Assembly: GCA_002733705.1 (NCBI GenBank)
Contig: NVWP01000027.1
Coordinates: 27,178 to 91,177 of the forward strand
From: Henriciella sp.
GTDB taxonomy: Bacteria > Pseudomonadota > Alphaproteobacteria > Caulobacterales > Hyphomonadaceae
Direction of reading: 5' to 3'
DNA: 64,000 bases
The notes under the pieces were generated by a model, which ran no database searches, had not been told where the DNA came from, and saw only the letters and a program-made list of their open reading frames with translations. Position 1 is the stretch's first letter. Each line of letters starts with the position of its first letter. Positions 45,226-53,546 of the stretch are shown here, one piece after another. The position numbers and the translations under genes are program-made.

Positions 45226-45843
45226 ATGCCCGACGCGCCTTCTCAGGGGCTTGTTGTTGCCGTTGCCGGGGCGAATTCCGCCCAGGCGATGACCATTGCC
45301 TCTGCCCTGGCGCAGGAGGCGGACGTCTCCTTTCTGCAGGAGGTGAGGTCCCCGGCAATTATCGAGGCGGTACAGAAGACGGGTGCCAGCCTTGTGCTTC
45401 TTGTCTCGGCTGAGGCTGACGACCTTCTTCTTTCCACGTGCGGGGAGGTGGTCGCCGCCACACAGCTGCCAGTTGTTGTCTTTGCAGAAAGCGCGCCGCC
45501 CGATACGGCCGGGCAATTCGTCCGCCGCGGGGCGAGCAGCTTCATTGTAAAAGGTCTTTCAGCCGACCGGATCATGCCGATCATCGAGACCGCCATGGAG
45601 CGCCACAGGCTGATGAGCGCCCTGCAGTCGGAACTCATCAATTCCCGCAATGAGCTTTCAGCGCGCAAATCCATTGAGCGCGCAAAGGGGATATTGATGA
45701 AGCAGCAATCGCTGTCGGAGGCGGAGGCTTATGATTCCATGCGCCGGGCAGCGATGGCGCGGGGGCTGAAGCTGGCGGAAGTTGCCGAGACGATTATCGC
45801 CCTGTCCGGTGTGGCCGGCGAGCCCCGGCAAGCTGGCGGTTGA
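45226..45843 (+). CDS. ANTAR-domain response regulator, NasT/AmiR-like
   Basis: 205 residues. A receiver-like N-terminal half (VVVAVAGANSAQAMTIASALAQEADVSFLQEV ... VVVFAESAPPDTAGQFVRRGASSFIVKG) is followed by a short coiled coil and the ANTAR RNA-binding domain (ARKSIERAKGILMKQQSLSEAEAYDSMRRAAMARGLKLAEVAETII). ANTAR proteins release transcription terminators by binding paired hairpins. The canonical phospho-acceptor Asp is not obvious (VLLVSAEADD). No NasS-like sensor or nitrate genes are adjacent. Start ATG 45226 preceded by GCGGGA. Confidence 0.88.
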   Translation: MPDAPSQGLVVAVAGANSAQAMTIASALAQEADVSFLQEVRSPAIIEAVQKTGASLVLLVSAEADDLLLSTCGEVVAATQLPVVVFAESAPPDTAGQFVRRGASSFIVKGLSADRIMPIIETAMERHRLMSALQSELINSRNELSARKSIERAKGILMKQQSLSEAEAYDSMRRAAMARGLKLAEVAETIIALSGVAGEPRQAGG

Positions 45844-46170
45844 CCGCGTCCCTGATGAAAATCTTGTCGTATTTGTGTTGCGCTGCACCAAAATAGGGCG
45901 CCGGCAAAAATTTGGTGAGTGACGCGTCAGGTTTCATTTACCCCGTCTCAGTTTCCGCCTCGACTGGGGGCTCAGACCGGCTCAAAGGCGAGCGGTCTTC
46001 AGGTTCAGGGCTGGACCGAATAGAGCTCTGCCGCTGCGCGCGGAAGGGTAAAATATCTAGCAAAATCAAAGTTTAGTGTGGGCGAGACCTTGCCCGCTAA
46101 TGGCTCTGTGCTGCCGCAATATTCGCGGCACGAGCGGCTTTGGGGGTCATACAAGATGAGGGTAAAGCCA
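45844..46170. other. Leader region of the TonB-receptor gene
   Basis: 327 nt without a gene. A/T-rich at its distal end (about 46048-46078). I see no strong hairpin pair of the ANTAR type and no convincing terminator. Some short inverted segments (e.g. CCGC-TGCGC-GCGG near 46030-46042) exist but are weak. Confidence 0.4.
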
Positions 46171-48801
46171 ATGAAAAATCAGCTGAAGGCACTGCTACTG
46201 GGCAGTGTTGTCGCCGCGAGCCTGACAGGTGTCGGCTACGCACAAGAGACCGATCCGGATCTCGTCGGGGAAGAGGATTCGGTGCAGGAAACTGTTGTGG
46301 TCACCGGCGCACGGGGGCAGGGCAGGTCTGTCGCTGACAGTCCGGTTCCGATCGATGTCTTTGACGAAGCCGAGATCGCAAACGTTTCATTCGTCGATAC
46401 GAACGACGTTCTGAAAACACTCGTGCCATCCTACTCGCTTTCGCGTCAGCCGATCTCTGACGGCGCGACATTCATCCGTCCGGCATCGCTGCGCGGACTT
46501 CCGACCGACAAGACGCTGGTCCTGGTCAACTCCAAGCGCCGCCATCGTGCTGCGCTGGTCTCCATCGGCGGATCGGGGACGCAGGGGCCGGACGTTGCGA
46601 CGATTCCGTCCACCGCGCTGAAGACTGTTGAGGTCCTGCGCGACGGTGCGGCGGCGCAATACGGCTCCGACGCCATTGCAGGCGTCATCAACTTTATCCT
46701 CAAGGATAACAGTGAAGGCGTCAGCCTGACCGCGCAGACCGGCCAGTATTATGAGGGCGATGGCACCGAATATGTGGTGGCCGGCAATATCGGCCTGCCG
46801 CTCGGCAAGGACGGCTTCCTTAGCATTTCGGCAGAGTATTCAGACACCGAAGCGACCGTTCGCGCAGCCCCGTACTGTGAATCGTGGGCATGTACAGATC
46901 CCAGCGATCCAAGATTCCCGGGCGGCGATCAGTCGCTTGCCGGTTTCTCGCTGGACTCTTATCTTGCCGGTCTGCCGGACGCCAATATCGGCGACGGGGA
47001 TGTTGTGCAGCCCTGGGGGCAGCCAACCAGTGAAGCTTTCCGCACCTTCTACAATGCGGGCTATGATCTTGGCGAAGTCGAACTCTACAGCTTCGGCAAC
47101 TATTCCAAGTCTGAAGCCGACGGCAATTTCTTCTACCGCTATCCAGGCAATGGCACGATTGAGGACCTCCGTCTTGAGGATGGCTCCCTCTGGTCACCGC
47201 TTCTGTTCTTCCCGGGCGGCTTCACCCCGCTATTCTCCGGTGAGGTGACCGACTACTCCCTCGTCGGCGGTCTGCGCGGCGAAACGAGCTCCGGCTTTTC
47301 GTGGGATGTCTCGGGCCGGTTCGGTCACAATGAGATCGAATACACGCTGAAGAATACGGTGAACCCGTCGCTCGGCCCGAATTCGCCGACGACCTTCAAC
47401 CCGGGTAGCCTCATCAATGAAGAGACCCAGTTCCAGGCGGACTTCAGCCAGACATTTGAAATGGGCCTTTCGTCGCCGCTTGTGGTGGCGGCAGGCTTCA
47501 GCTATCTCGATGAATCCTATGAGATCACCGAGGGCGGCGCCGCCTCCTACGCTGCCGGGCCATTTGCTGCGCAGGATCCGTTCGATCTCTGTACGCCGGC
47601 CGGCACGCCGACAGCAGCTGGCGCGAGCGCCATCGCGAACGGCTCGTCGCTCGACTGCTCCGACCCCTCTGACCCTGTCTACACGGTTGTCGGTGTCGGA
47701 TCGAACGGCTTTCCGGGCTATTCGCCGGAGTTTTCGGGCGAGTACAGCCGCGACTCCTATGGCGGCTATGTCGATGTCAGCGCCGATGTGACCGAGGCAC
47801 TCTTCCTGCAGGGCGCGCTGCGTTTCGAGGATTATTCGGATTTCGACTCCGAACTGGTCTGGAAAGTGGCCGGCCGCTACGAATTCACACCTGCCTTTGC
47901 ACTGCGCGGCTCTGTGGGGACGGGCTTCCGGGCGCCAACACCTGGTCAGCAGGGCACGACCAACGTTTCGACCCGCCTGCCGAATGGCTTCCCGGTCGCC
48001 ACGGGTCTTTTCCCGGCTGGCGGCCCTGTGGCCCAGGCCCTCGGCGCCGAACCTCTGGAGCCTGAACAGTCCACCAACTACACAGTTGGTGTCACCACCA
48101 GCTTCCAGGGCGTTGGGCTCACGGTGGACTTCTACCAGATCGATCTCGAAGATCGCGTCAATGCGATTTCAACGCAGGACGTCTCGACCGATCCGACATC
48201 GGGCCAGGCCTATGAAAATTATCTGGCTCTTGTGGATGCCGGCGTCTCCGGCGCGGAGTCGATCGGGGGTGTGTTCTACTTCACCAACGCCTTCGACACG
48301 ACCACACAGGGTGTCGATATCGTCGGGACCTATACACAAGCCTGGGCGAATGGGCAGTCCACCGACTTCACCGCTTCGGTCAACTATAACCAGACCGAGT
48401 TCGATGGCGATGTGACGGGACTCTTCAATGCCGAGGACCGGTTCGACTTTGAGAATGGCTCACCGGAATGGCGGGGCGTTTTCAGTGCCCGCCACAGCTT
48501 CGGCGACTTCTCCCTTCTCGGACGGCTCAATTATTACGGCTCCTACGAGAACTCAGATAGCGGCGGCGCCAGCGGCCTGATCCAGGAATTCGATCCGGTA
48601 TTCATGTTCGATCTGGAGGGCACCTACAGTGTCACTGAAAGGATCCGCCTGAGCCTCGGGGCCCGCAACCTGTTCGATGAGTATCCGGACAAGGCAGACC
48701 CGGCGATCGGCGATAGCTGCTGCGGCCGGATCTACCGGTCCGATAGCGAGGTCAGCTGGCAGGGCGGTTTCTACTACGCCAAGGTCGTGGCCGAATTCTA
48801 G
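46171..48801 (+). CDS. TonB-dependent outer-membrane receptor
   Basis: 876 residues. Signal peptide MKNQLKALLLGSVVAASLTGVGYA, TonB-box-like QETVVVTGAR near mature residue 25, plug domain (NDVLKTLVPSYSLSRQPISDGATFIRPASLRGLPTDKTLVLVN, then AAQYGSDAIAGVINFILKD) and a large beta-barrel ending YYAKVVAEF with the C-terminal Phe of outer-membrane proteins. Substrate is unknown. The ATG at 46171 is preferred; 46156 is possible. Confidence 0.92.
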   Translation: MKNQLKALLLGSVVAASLTGVGYAQETDPDLVGEEDSVQETVVVTGARGQGRSVADSPVPIDVFDEAEIANVSFVDTNDVLKTLVPSYSLSRQPISDGATFIRPASLRGLPTDKTLVLVNSKRRHRAALVSIGGSGTQGPDVATIPSTALKTVEVLRDGAAAQYGSDAIAGVINFILKDNSEGVSLTAQTGQYYEGDGTEYVVAGNIGLPLGKDGFLSISAEYSDTEATVRAAPYCESWACTDPSDPRFPGGDQSLAGFSLDSYLAGLPDANIGDGDVVQPWGQPTSEAFRTFYNAGYDLGEVELYSFGNYSKSEADGNFFYRYPGNGTIEDLRLEDGSLWSPLLFFPGGFTPLFSGEVTDYSLVGGLRGETSSGFSWDVSGRFGHNEIEYTLKNTVNPSLGPNSPTTFNPGSLINEETQFQADFSQTFEMGLSSPLVVAAGFSYLDESYEITEGGAASYAAGPFAAQDPFDLCTPAGTPTAAGASAIANGSSLDCSDPSDPVYTVVGVGSNGFPGYSPEFSGEYSRDSYGGYVDVSADVTEALFLQGALRFEDYSDFDSELVWKVAGRYEFTPAFALRGSVGTGFRAPTPGQQGTTNVSTRLPNGFPVATGLFPAGGPVAQALGAEPLEPEQSTNYTVGVTTSFQGVGLTVDFYQIDLEDRVNAISTQDVSTDPTSGQAYENYLALVDAGVSGAESIGGVFYFTNAFDTTTQGVDIVGTYTQAWANGQSTDFTASVNYNQTEFDGDVTGLFNAEDRFDFENGSPEWRGVFSARHSFGDFSLLGRLNYYGSYENSDSGGASGLIQEFDPVFMFDLEGTYSVTERIRLSLGARNLFDEYPDKADPAIGDSCCGRIYRSDSEVSWQGGFYYAKVVAEF

Positions 48802-48836
48802 CATTCTGTATGCGACACCTCCTCCGCACACAGCAG

Positions 48837-48863
48837 GAAGGGAGTGGTCTGACCACTCCCTTC
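48837..48863 (+). terminator. Terminator after the TonB-receptor gene
   Basis: Perfect inverted repeat of 13 bp (GAAGGGAGTGGTC / GACCACTCCCTTC) with a single central base, followed by a pyrimidine-rich tract. Palindromic, so may also act on the other strand. Confidence 0.6.
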
Positions 48864-48910
48864 CCCTCTTTCGCCTCTCTAACATTCAATAAAATGGAGT
48901 TTCCCTGCTG

Positions 48911-49753
48911 ATGTCGGGCAATGAAGCCAATCTCATCCAAATCGCTCAACTCGTCGCCGTGCTTCTCGCGGCCGGACTTTTAGCTGGCTTTGTCGCCGGC
49001 CTGTTCGGCATCGGCGGCGGTTTTGTTATCGTACCGGCGCTCCTGCTGGTCTTCCACGTTTTCGACATCGACGACGATGTCCTGACCCATCTGGCCATCG
49101 GGACGTCCCTCGCCACGATCGTCTTTACCTCATTACGCTCGCTTCAGGCTCACAACCGAAAGGGCGCCGTCGATTTCCAGATCATACGCGACTGGCTGCC
49201 CTGGTTGCTGGTGGGCGTCGTCATTGGCGTCATCCTCGCCCGTTTCATGGATGGCCGCTCGATGAAGTGGATTTTCTCGGCCGGTGTCTTCCTGATGGGC
49301 CTGCACTTCCTGTTTCCGGTTCTCAAGCGCAAGACGCCGGGGCACCTGCCGATGCCAACCGGCATTGCGCTTGCCGCGATCGCCACTTTCCTCGGCGGGT
49401 TTTCCGCGCTTCTCGGTATTGGCGGTGGGACGATTGCTGTCCTCGTCATGACCTGGTGTGGCCGCTCCATTCACCAGGCTGTCGGCACCGCTGCCGGATT
49501 TGGGGTCATCATTGCCTTACCGGGCAGCATCGGCTTCGCAATTCTCGGCCTTGGGGAGCCAGGGCTTCCCTTTGGCTCTGTGGGTTATATAAATCTTATC
49601 GCCGTGGCTGCGATTGCTGCCATGACCTACATTACCGCGCCTCTCGGGGCGCACGCCGCGCACAGTCTCAACGCCGCAGCACTGAAGCGCGTATTCGGTA
49701 TCTATCTCATCGTGACGTCCGCAATCGTCCTTTACGATAGTTTGCCGAAATGA
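48911..49753 (+). CDS. TauE/SafE (TSUP) family membrane permease
   Basis: 280 residues, about eight hydrophobic segments. Two GIGGG repeats (AGLFGIGGGFVIVPALL and ALLGIGGGTIAVLVM), as usual for the duplicated TSUP fold, which exports sulfite, taurine-derived or other organic anions. It lies between the TonB-receptor gene and the exported aminotransferase gene on the same strand. Confidence 0.9.
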   Translation: MSGNEANLIQIAQLVAVLLAAGLLAGFVAGLFGIGGGFVIVPALLLVFHVFDIDDDVLTHLAIGTSLATIVFTSLRSLQAHNRKGAVDFQIIRDWLPWLLVGVVIGVILARFMDGRSMKWIFSAGVFLMGLHFLFPVLKRKTPGHLPMPTGIALAAIATFLGGFSALLGIGGGTIAVLVMTWCGRSIHQAVGTAAGFGVIIALPGSIGFAILGLGEPGLPFGSVGYINLIAVAAIAAMTYITAPLGAHAAHSLNAAALKRVFGIYLIVTSAIVLYDSLPK

Positions 49754-49816
49754 GTGATCACCACACCAAAATCCGTAGCTATGGGGACAGGGGTCTCCAG
49801 TTGAAGGGGTAAAATT

Positions 49817-50974
49817 ATGGCTTTCGATATTTCCAGACGATTCATGCTCACAGGTGCGCTGGGCGCCTCTGTCGCGGGCGTGGCAGGCTGCGCGACGGGC
49901 GCGGCCGCGAGCAATGAGCTTGCAGCCTTTCCGCCGGAAGCGGCCATGGCCGACGAAGCCCTGCTCGGGCCGGCGCCCGGCGTGGCGCTCCTTTCGCGGA
50001 ATGAAAACCCCTATGGCCCCGCTGACACGGCGCTCAAGATGGTCAATTATGGCGGCAGGAAGGGCGCCTATTATGCTGGCGACGCCTATCTGGAGCTTGC
50101 CAAGCTGATCGCAGAGCGCCACGGCGTCGAGCCGGAGCAGATTGCGATCACCACAGGGTCTGGCGAAGCGCTGTCGGCAATTGCGATGATCTATGGGCCG
50201 AAAGGGCCGATTGTGGCCCCGCGCCTCTTCTGGGACACCACCGCCCTCTATGCCAGCCGGCTTGGCATGGCTGAGATCGACCGCGTACCGCTTACCCCCG
50301 AGATGAAGGTCGACCTTGCCGGCATTGAGGCAAAGGTCAGTGAGTCCACCGGCCTCGTTCAGCTGTGCAACCCGAACAACCCCACGGGTCTCGTGGCCGA
50401 TACGGCGGCCATGAAAGCCGCGGTCAAGCGTATGGCGGCCAAGACGACGGTGCTGGTGGACGAAGCCTATATGGAGCTCGCCGACGACCCGGAGACCAAT
50501 AGCTGTATCGACCTGATGAAGGCCGGACACAACGTCATCATCTCGCGCACCTTCTCCAAGATCTACGGCATGGCCGGTATTCGTGTCGGCTACACGATTT
50601 CGTCGCCTGAAACGGCCGAAGTCATTCGCTCGACGGCGATGTCATGGATTTCCGGTGTGGGCCTGGCAGCTGCAATCGGCTGCTATAATGACACCAAATT
50701 CCTCGACTACTCGAAGTCGAAAATCGTCGAGGCGCGCGACATGGTGAAGACGACCTGCGGCGCGCTGGGTCTGGAATACCTGCCGTCCCAGACGAACTTC
50801 GTCTTCTTCAAATCGGGTATCCCGGCCAATGACCTTCAGGCCAAGCTCGCCCAGAAGCAGATCATGATCCGTGGCCAGTATATGGACTATGTCGACTGGT
50901 CGCGTGTCTCCATGGGCAAGATCGAGGATGTGGAGCGCTTCTGCAAAGCCCTGCCGGAGGCGATCTCCGCCTAG
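49817..50974 (+). CDS. Tat-exported lipoprotein aminotransferase (class I/II)
   Basis: 385 residues. N-terminus SRRFMLTGALGASVAGVAGC: twin-arginine motif, hydrophobic stretch and a lipobox (VAGC). The aminotransferase domain has LSRNENPYGP (HisC-like), LVQLCNPNNPTGLV and the PLP lysine in SRTFSKIYGMAGIRVGY. Related enzymes are histidinol-phosphate-type aminotransferases, but export makes a biosynthetic role unlikely. Clustered after the TSUP permease gene and a TonB receptor. Confidence 0.85.
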   Translation: MAFDISRRFMLTGALGASVAGVAGCATGAAASNELAAFPPEAAMADEALLGPAPGVALLSRNENPYGPADTALKMVNYGGRKGAYYAGDAYLELAKLIAERHGVEPEQIAITTGSGEALSAIAMIYGPKGPIVAPRLFWDTTALYASRLGMAEIDRVPLTPEMKVDLAGIEAKVSESTGLVQLCNPNNPTGLVADTAAMKAAVKRMAAKTTVLVDEAYMELADDPETNSCIDLMKAGHNVIISRTFSKIYGMAGIRVGYTISSPETAEVIRSTAMSWISGVGLAAAIGCYNDTKFLDYSKSKIVEARDMVKTTCGALGLEYLPSQTNFVFFKSGIPANDLQAKLAQKQIMIRGQYMDYVDWSRVSMGKIEDVERFCKALPEAISA

Positions 50975-50999
50975 GGCCGTCCGGTCGCTTCAACACAGG

Positions 51000-51040
51000 A
51001 TCGCGGCGTATCCCGGCGGGGTGCGCCGCGATTTTTATTT
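51000..51040 (+). terminator. Rho-independent terminator
   Basis: ATCGCGGCG (51000-51008) and CGCCGCGAT (51024-51032), followed by TTTTATTT. It ends the aminotransferase transcript, 26 nt past its stop. Confidence 0.85.
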
Positions 51041-51097
51041 GCGGATGCGAAAGCGGCTGAGGCTCGCGCCGCCCGACTAAACTGCCGGTGGGAGGTC

Positions 51098-51171
51098 TGG
51101 AGCGGATAGCGGGAATCGAACCCGCATCCTCAGCTTGGAAGGCTGCTGCACTACCATTGTGCTATATCCGC
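51098..51171 (-). tRNA. tRNA-Gly (anticodon TCC)
   Basis: Acceptor GCGGATA with TATCCGC, anticodon arm CAGCCTTCCAAGCTG (loop CTTCCAA, anticodon TCC), T-arm GTTCGAATC, discriminator T and encoded CCA. Cloverleaf complete. Confidence 0.93.
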
Positions 51172-51390
51172 GTGCCAGAGCGGCTGGAGATACTTCGGCT
51201 GGGCGTCTCTTGCAAGGGAAGAGGGGGCTAGGATGGCAGTGAGAAGGGGATTGAACGCTTGCGCGTCAATTCAAGCCCGATGGTCTGCGGGACTGTTGGG
51301 AGGTTTAGACGCCAGATGTCTCCGGCAAAGCACAAAGCGGCGGCCGCCGCATTTGTTTGCCTTAAATCAGGCCCCGGACTGATTTTTTTG
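51172..51390 (+). ncRNA. Candidate small RNA ending at an orphan terminator
   Basis: No gene or open frame of note on the plus strand, yet a canonical intrinsic terminator closes it (51364-51389). A perfect GCGGCGGCCGCCGC palindrome (51337-51350) precedes it. The promoter and 5' end cannot be placed; start shown is only the limit of the free space. Confidence 0.3.
51364..51389 (+). terminator. Orphan intrinsic terminator on the plus strand
   Basis: AAATCAG (51364-51370) and CTGATTT (51379-51385) with an 8-nt loop and T7. Both nearby tRNA genes are on the minus strand, and the upstream aminotransferase transcript is already terminated at 51040. Confidence 0.7.
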
Positions 51391-51414
51391 AACTGGCGCT
51401 CAAGCGGCAGAAAG

Positions 51415-51499
51415 TGGTGGAGGGGACAGGATTCGAACCTGTGTACGCTATGCGGGCAGATTTACAGTCTGCTGCCTTTAACCACTCGGCCACCCCTCC
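51415..51499 (-). tRNA. tRNA-Tyr (anticodon GTA)
   Basis: Acceptor GGAGGGG with CCCCTCC, class II variable arm (CCCGCATAGCGTACAC), anticodon arm CAGACTGTAAATCTG (anticodon GTA), T-arm GTTCGAATC, encoded CCA. Confidence 0.95.
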
Positions 51500-51597
51500 A
51501 CGGGATCTGTCCTGCGGGCCGCAATTGACCTCGCCGGACCATCGCGCCAAATGCGTGGGAGACCACGTACCGGCGCACCGAAGCGCGCTTTATAGGG

Positions 51598-52368
51598 ATG
51601 AAGCCTATTCCACGCAACCGTGAGAAACGCCGATTTGCAGCAGGGCCTGCAGCTGACCCCAACGCCCCGCTCTGGCTGTGGGGCCAGCATGCGGTCGAGG
51701 CGGCAATTTCCAATGAAAACCGGATCATCCAGCGCTGGGTCGCGACAGAGAATGCCGCCCAGCGCACGGGGCTGACGGGCTTTGAAATCCTGGACCAGAA
51801 GGCGCTCGGCAAATTACTGCCGCCGGGTGCGGTCCATCAGGGCATCGCGATAAAGGTCCAGCCGCTGGAGCCGGCCAATCTTGAGGATGTGACCGCCGCG
51901 CCGGACGCACCGGCCCGTCTCTGCGTGCTCGACCAGATTTCCGATCCGCATAATCTGGGCGCGATCTTCCGGTCGGCGGCCGCCTTCGGTGTCGGCGGGC
52001 TGGTCCTGCAGACCCGGCACACACCGCCGCTGACCGGCGTGGTCGCAAAGTCTGCCGCAGGCGCTGTCGAGACGGTGCAGGAGATCCGCGTCGTCAATAT
52101 CGCCCGCGCGCTCGATACGCTGGGGGCGGCGGGCTATCACTCGGTGGGTCTGGCGGGCGAAGGCCTGGAGGAGCTGGGCGAGGCTGTCTCCGGCGCGGCG
52201 AAAATCGCATTCGTGATGGGCGCTGAGGGTTCAGGCCTGCGACCTGCCGTGGCCAAGGCTTGCGCGACGCTGGCACGTATTCCGATGGTGCCGGGAATGG
52301 AAAGTCTCAACGTTTCCAATGCGGCAGCCATTGCCTTCTATGAAGCGATGCGTTCAAAACGGGCCTGA
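51598..52368 (+). CDS. rlmB: 23S rRNA (guanosine-2'-O-)-methyltransferase RlmB
   Basis: 256 residues. SpoU/TrmH-type motifs: LDQISDPHNLGAIFRSAAAFGVGGLV, FVMGAEGSGLR, IPMVPGMESLNVSNAAAIAFYEA. It methylates G2251 of 23S rRNA. N-terminal L30e-like region GQHAVEAAISNENR. Divergent from tRNA-Tyr; ends overlapping the hydrolase start by 1 nt. Confidence 0.93.
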   Translation: MKPIPRNREKRRFAAGPAADPNAPLWLWGQHAVEAAISNENRIIQRWVATENAAQRTGLTGFEILDQKALGKLLPPGAVHQGIAIKVQPLEPANLEDVTAAPDAPARLCVLDQISDPHNLGAIFRSAAAFGVGGLVLQTRHTPPLTGVVAKSAAGAVETVQEIRVVNIARALDTLGAAGYHSVGLAGEGLEELGEAVSGAAKIAFVMGAEGSGLRPAVAKACATLARIPMVPGMESLNVSNAAAIAFYEAMRSKRA

Positions 52369-53237
52369 TGACACTTCTTGGACCGACTTCGCACACCTAT
52401 TTCTCACAGCGCCTGAAACTGCACTATGCAGACTGGGGTAATGAGGATGCGCCGCCACTGCTTCTGGTGCATGGCGGGCGTGACCATTGCCGCAGCTGGG
52501 ACTGGACGGCTGAGGTCCTGCGCAAGGACTGGCACGTGATTGCCCCGGACCTTCGCGGTCATGGCGACAGCGCCTGGTCGCCGGAAGGCAATTACAACAT
52601 GCAGGCCTATATCTACGACCTCGCCCAGCTGATCCATCAGCTGAAGCTTGCGCCTGTGACGATCGTGTCCCATTCCCTCGGCGGCAATATCTGTCTTCGC
52701 TATACGGGCCTCTATCCGGAGAATGTCCGCAAGATCGTCGCGATCGAAGGCCTCGGGCCAAGCCCGGACCGGCTGGCGGAACGGCGCAAGACGCCGTGGC
52801 AGGAACATTTCCGCAAGATGATCGATGACAAGCGCGGCCTCGCCGGCCGCCAGCCAAAGCGCTACGACACGCTGGAGCAGGCCTATGCCCGCATGAAGGA
52901 AGAGAACAGCTTCCTGACGGCAGAGCAGGCACGCCATCTCACCATCAATGGCATCGCCCGCAACGAAGATGGCACCTATTCGTGGAAGTTCGACAATTAC
53001 CTCCGCGTCTGGGAGTCAGTCGATATCACGCATGAACAGGTTGCCGAGCTCTGGTCGAATATCAGCTGCCCGACACTGCTTCTCTATGGTGAGAAAAGCT
53101 GGGCCTCGAACCCGGCCGAGGATGGCCGGATCAAGCATTTCAAACATGCCGATGTGAAGATGTTCCCCGAAGCGGGCCACTGGCTGCACCATGACCAGTT
53201 TGATCTCTTTATCGAGACGCTTCGGGATTTTCTCTGA
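52368..53237 (+). CDS. Alpha/beta hydrolase
   Basis: 289 residues. Oxyanion HG in LLVHGGRDHCRSWDWTAEVL, nucleophile elbow SHSLGGN, and His in FPEAGHWLHHD; nucleophile Ser in IVSHSLGGNICLRY. Substrate unknown (esterase, lipase or dehalogenase-type). Its start is coupled to rlmB (TGATG), and its 3' end overlaps the ABM-domain gene by 29 nt convergently. Confidence 0.9.
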   Translation: MTLLGPTSHTYFSQRLKLHYADWGNEDAPPLLLVHGGRDHCRSWDWTAEVLRKDWHVIAPDLRGHGDSAWSPEGNYNMQAYIYDLAQLIHQLKLAPVTIVSHSLGGNICLRYTGLYPENVRKIVAIEGLGPSPDRLAERRKTPWQEHFRKMIDDKRGLAGRQPKRYDTLEQAYARMKEENSFLTAEQARHLTINGIARNEDGTYSWKFDNYLRVWESVDITHEQVAELWSNISCPTLLLYGEKSWASNPAEDGRIKHFKHADVKMFPEAGHWLHHDQFDLFIETLRDFL

Positions 53238-53538
53238 TCTCTCCTGACCACAAATAGGTGTCGAGCGTTAGCTCGCGTGCGGGCAGGCGCTCTTCGACGC
53301 AGGCCCGCATCTTCTCCCAGACCTTTTCGGGGACAGGGTCCTCGCGGGTGCAATCGTCTCGCGCCTCGCTCGACGGCCAGCAGGCAATCGCGCACCAGAT
53401 ATTGTCCGCTTCGTAGAACAGGGAGGAGCCGTAGCTGCCGCACCGTGACCTGATCATCCGCGTCGCCTCAGCCCAGCGGCCGCGAAAGGCTTCTTCCTGG
53501 CCGGTCTTTAGCTTCCAGCGGTAGATAACCGTGAACAT
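53209..53538 (-). CDS. Antibiotic biosynthesis monooxygenase-domain protein
   Basis: 109 residues, dimeric alpha+beta-barrel type: MFTVIYRWKLKTGQEEAFRGRWAEATRMIRSRCGSYGSSLFYEADNIWCAIACWPSSEARDDC. Short ABM-like proteins act as monooxygenases or have unknown roles. Start ATG 53538; longer open frame upstream overlaps the esterase gene. Confidence 0.7.
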   Translation of the reverse strand: MFTVIYRWKLKTGQEEAFRGRWAEATRMIRSRCGSYGSSLFYEADNIWCAIACWPSSEARDDCTREDPVPEKVWEKMRACVEERLPARELTLDTYLWSGEIRENPEASR

Positions 53539-53546
53539 GGGTGCGG

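Noticed and set aside
51250-51420. Protein-coding frame between the two minus-strand tRNAs
   Set aside because: Any frame there reads into tRNA-Tyr on the opposite strand; no gene is supported.
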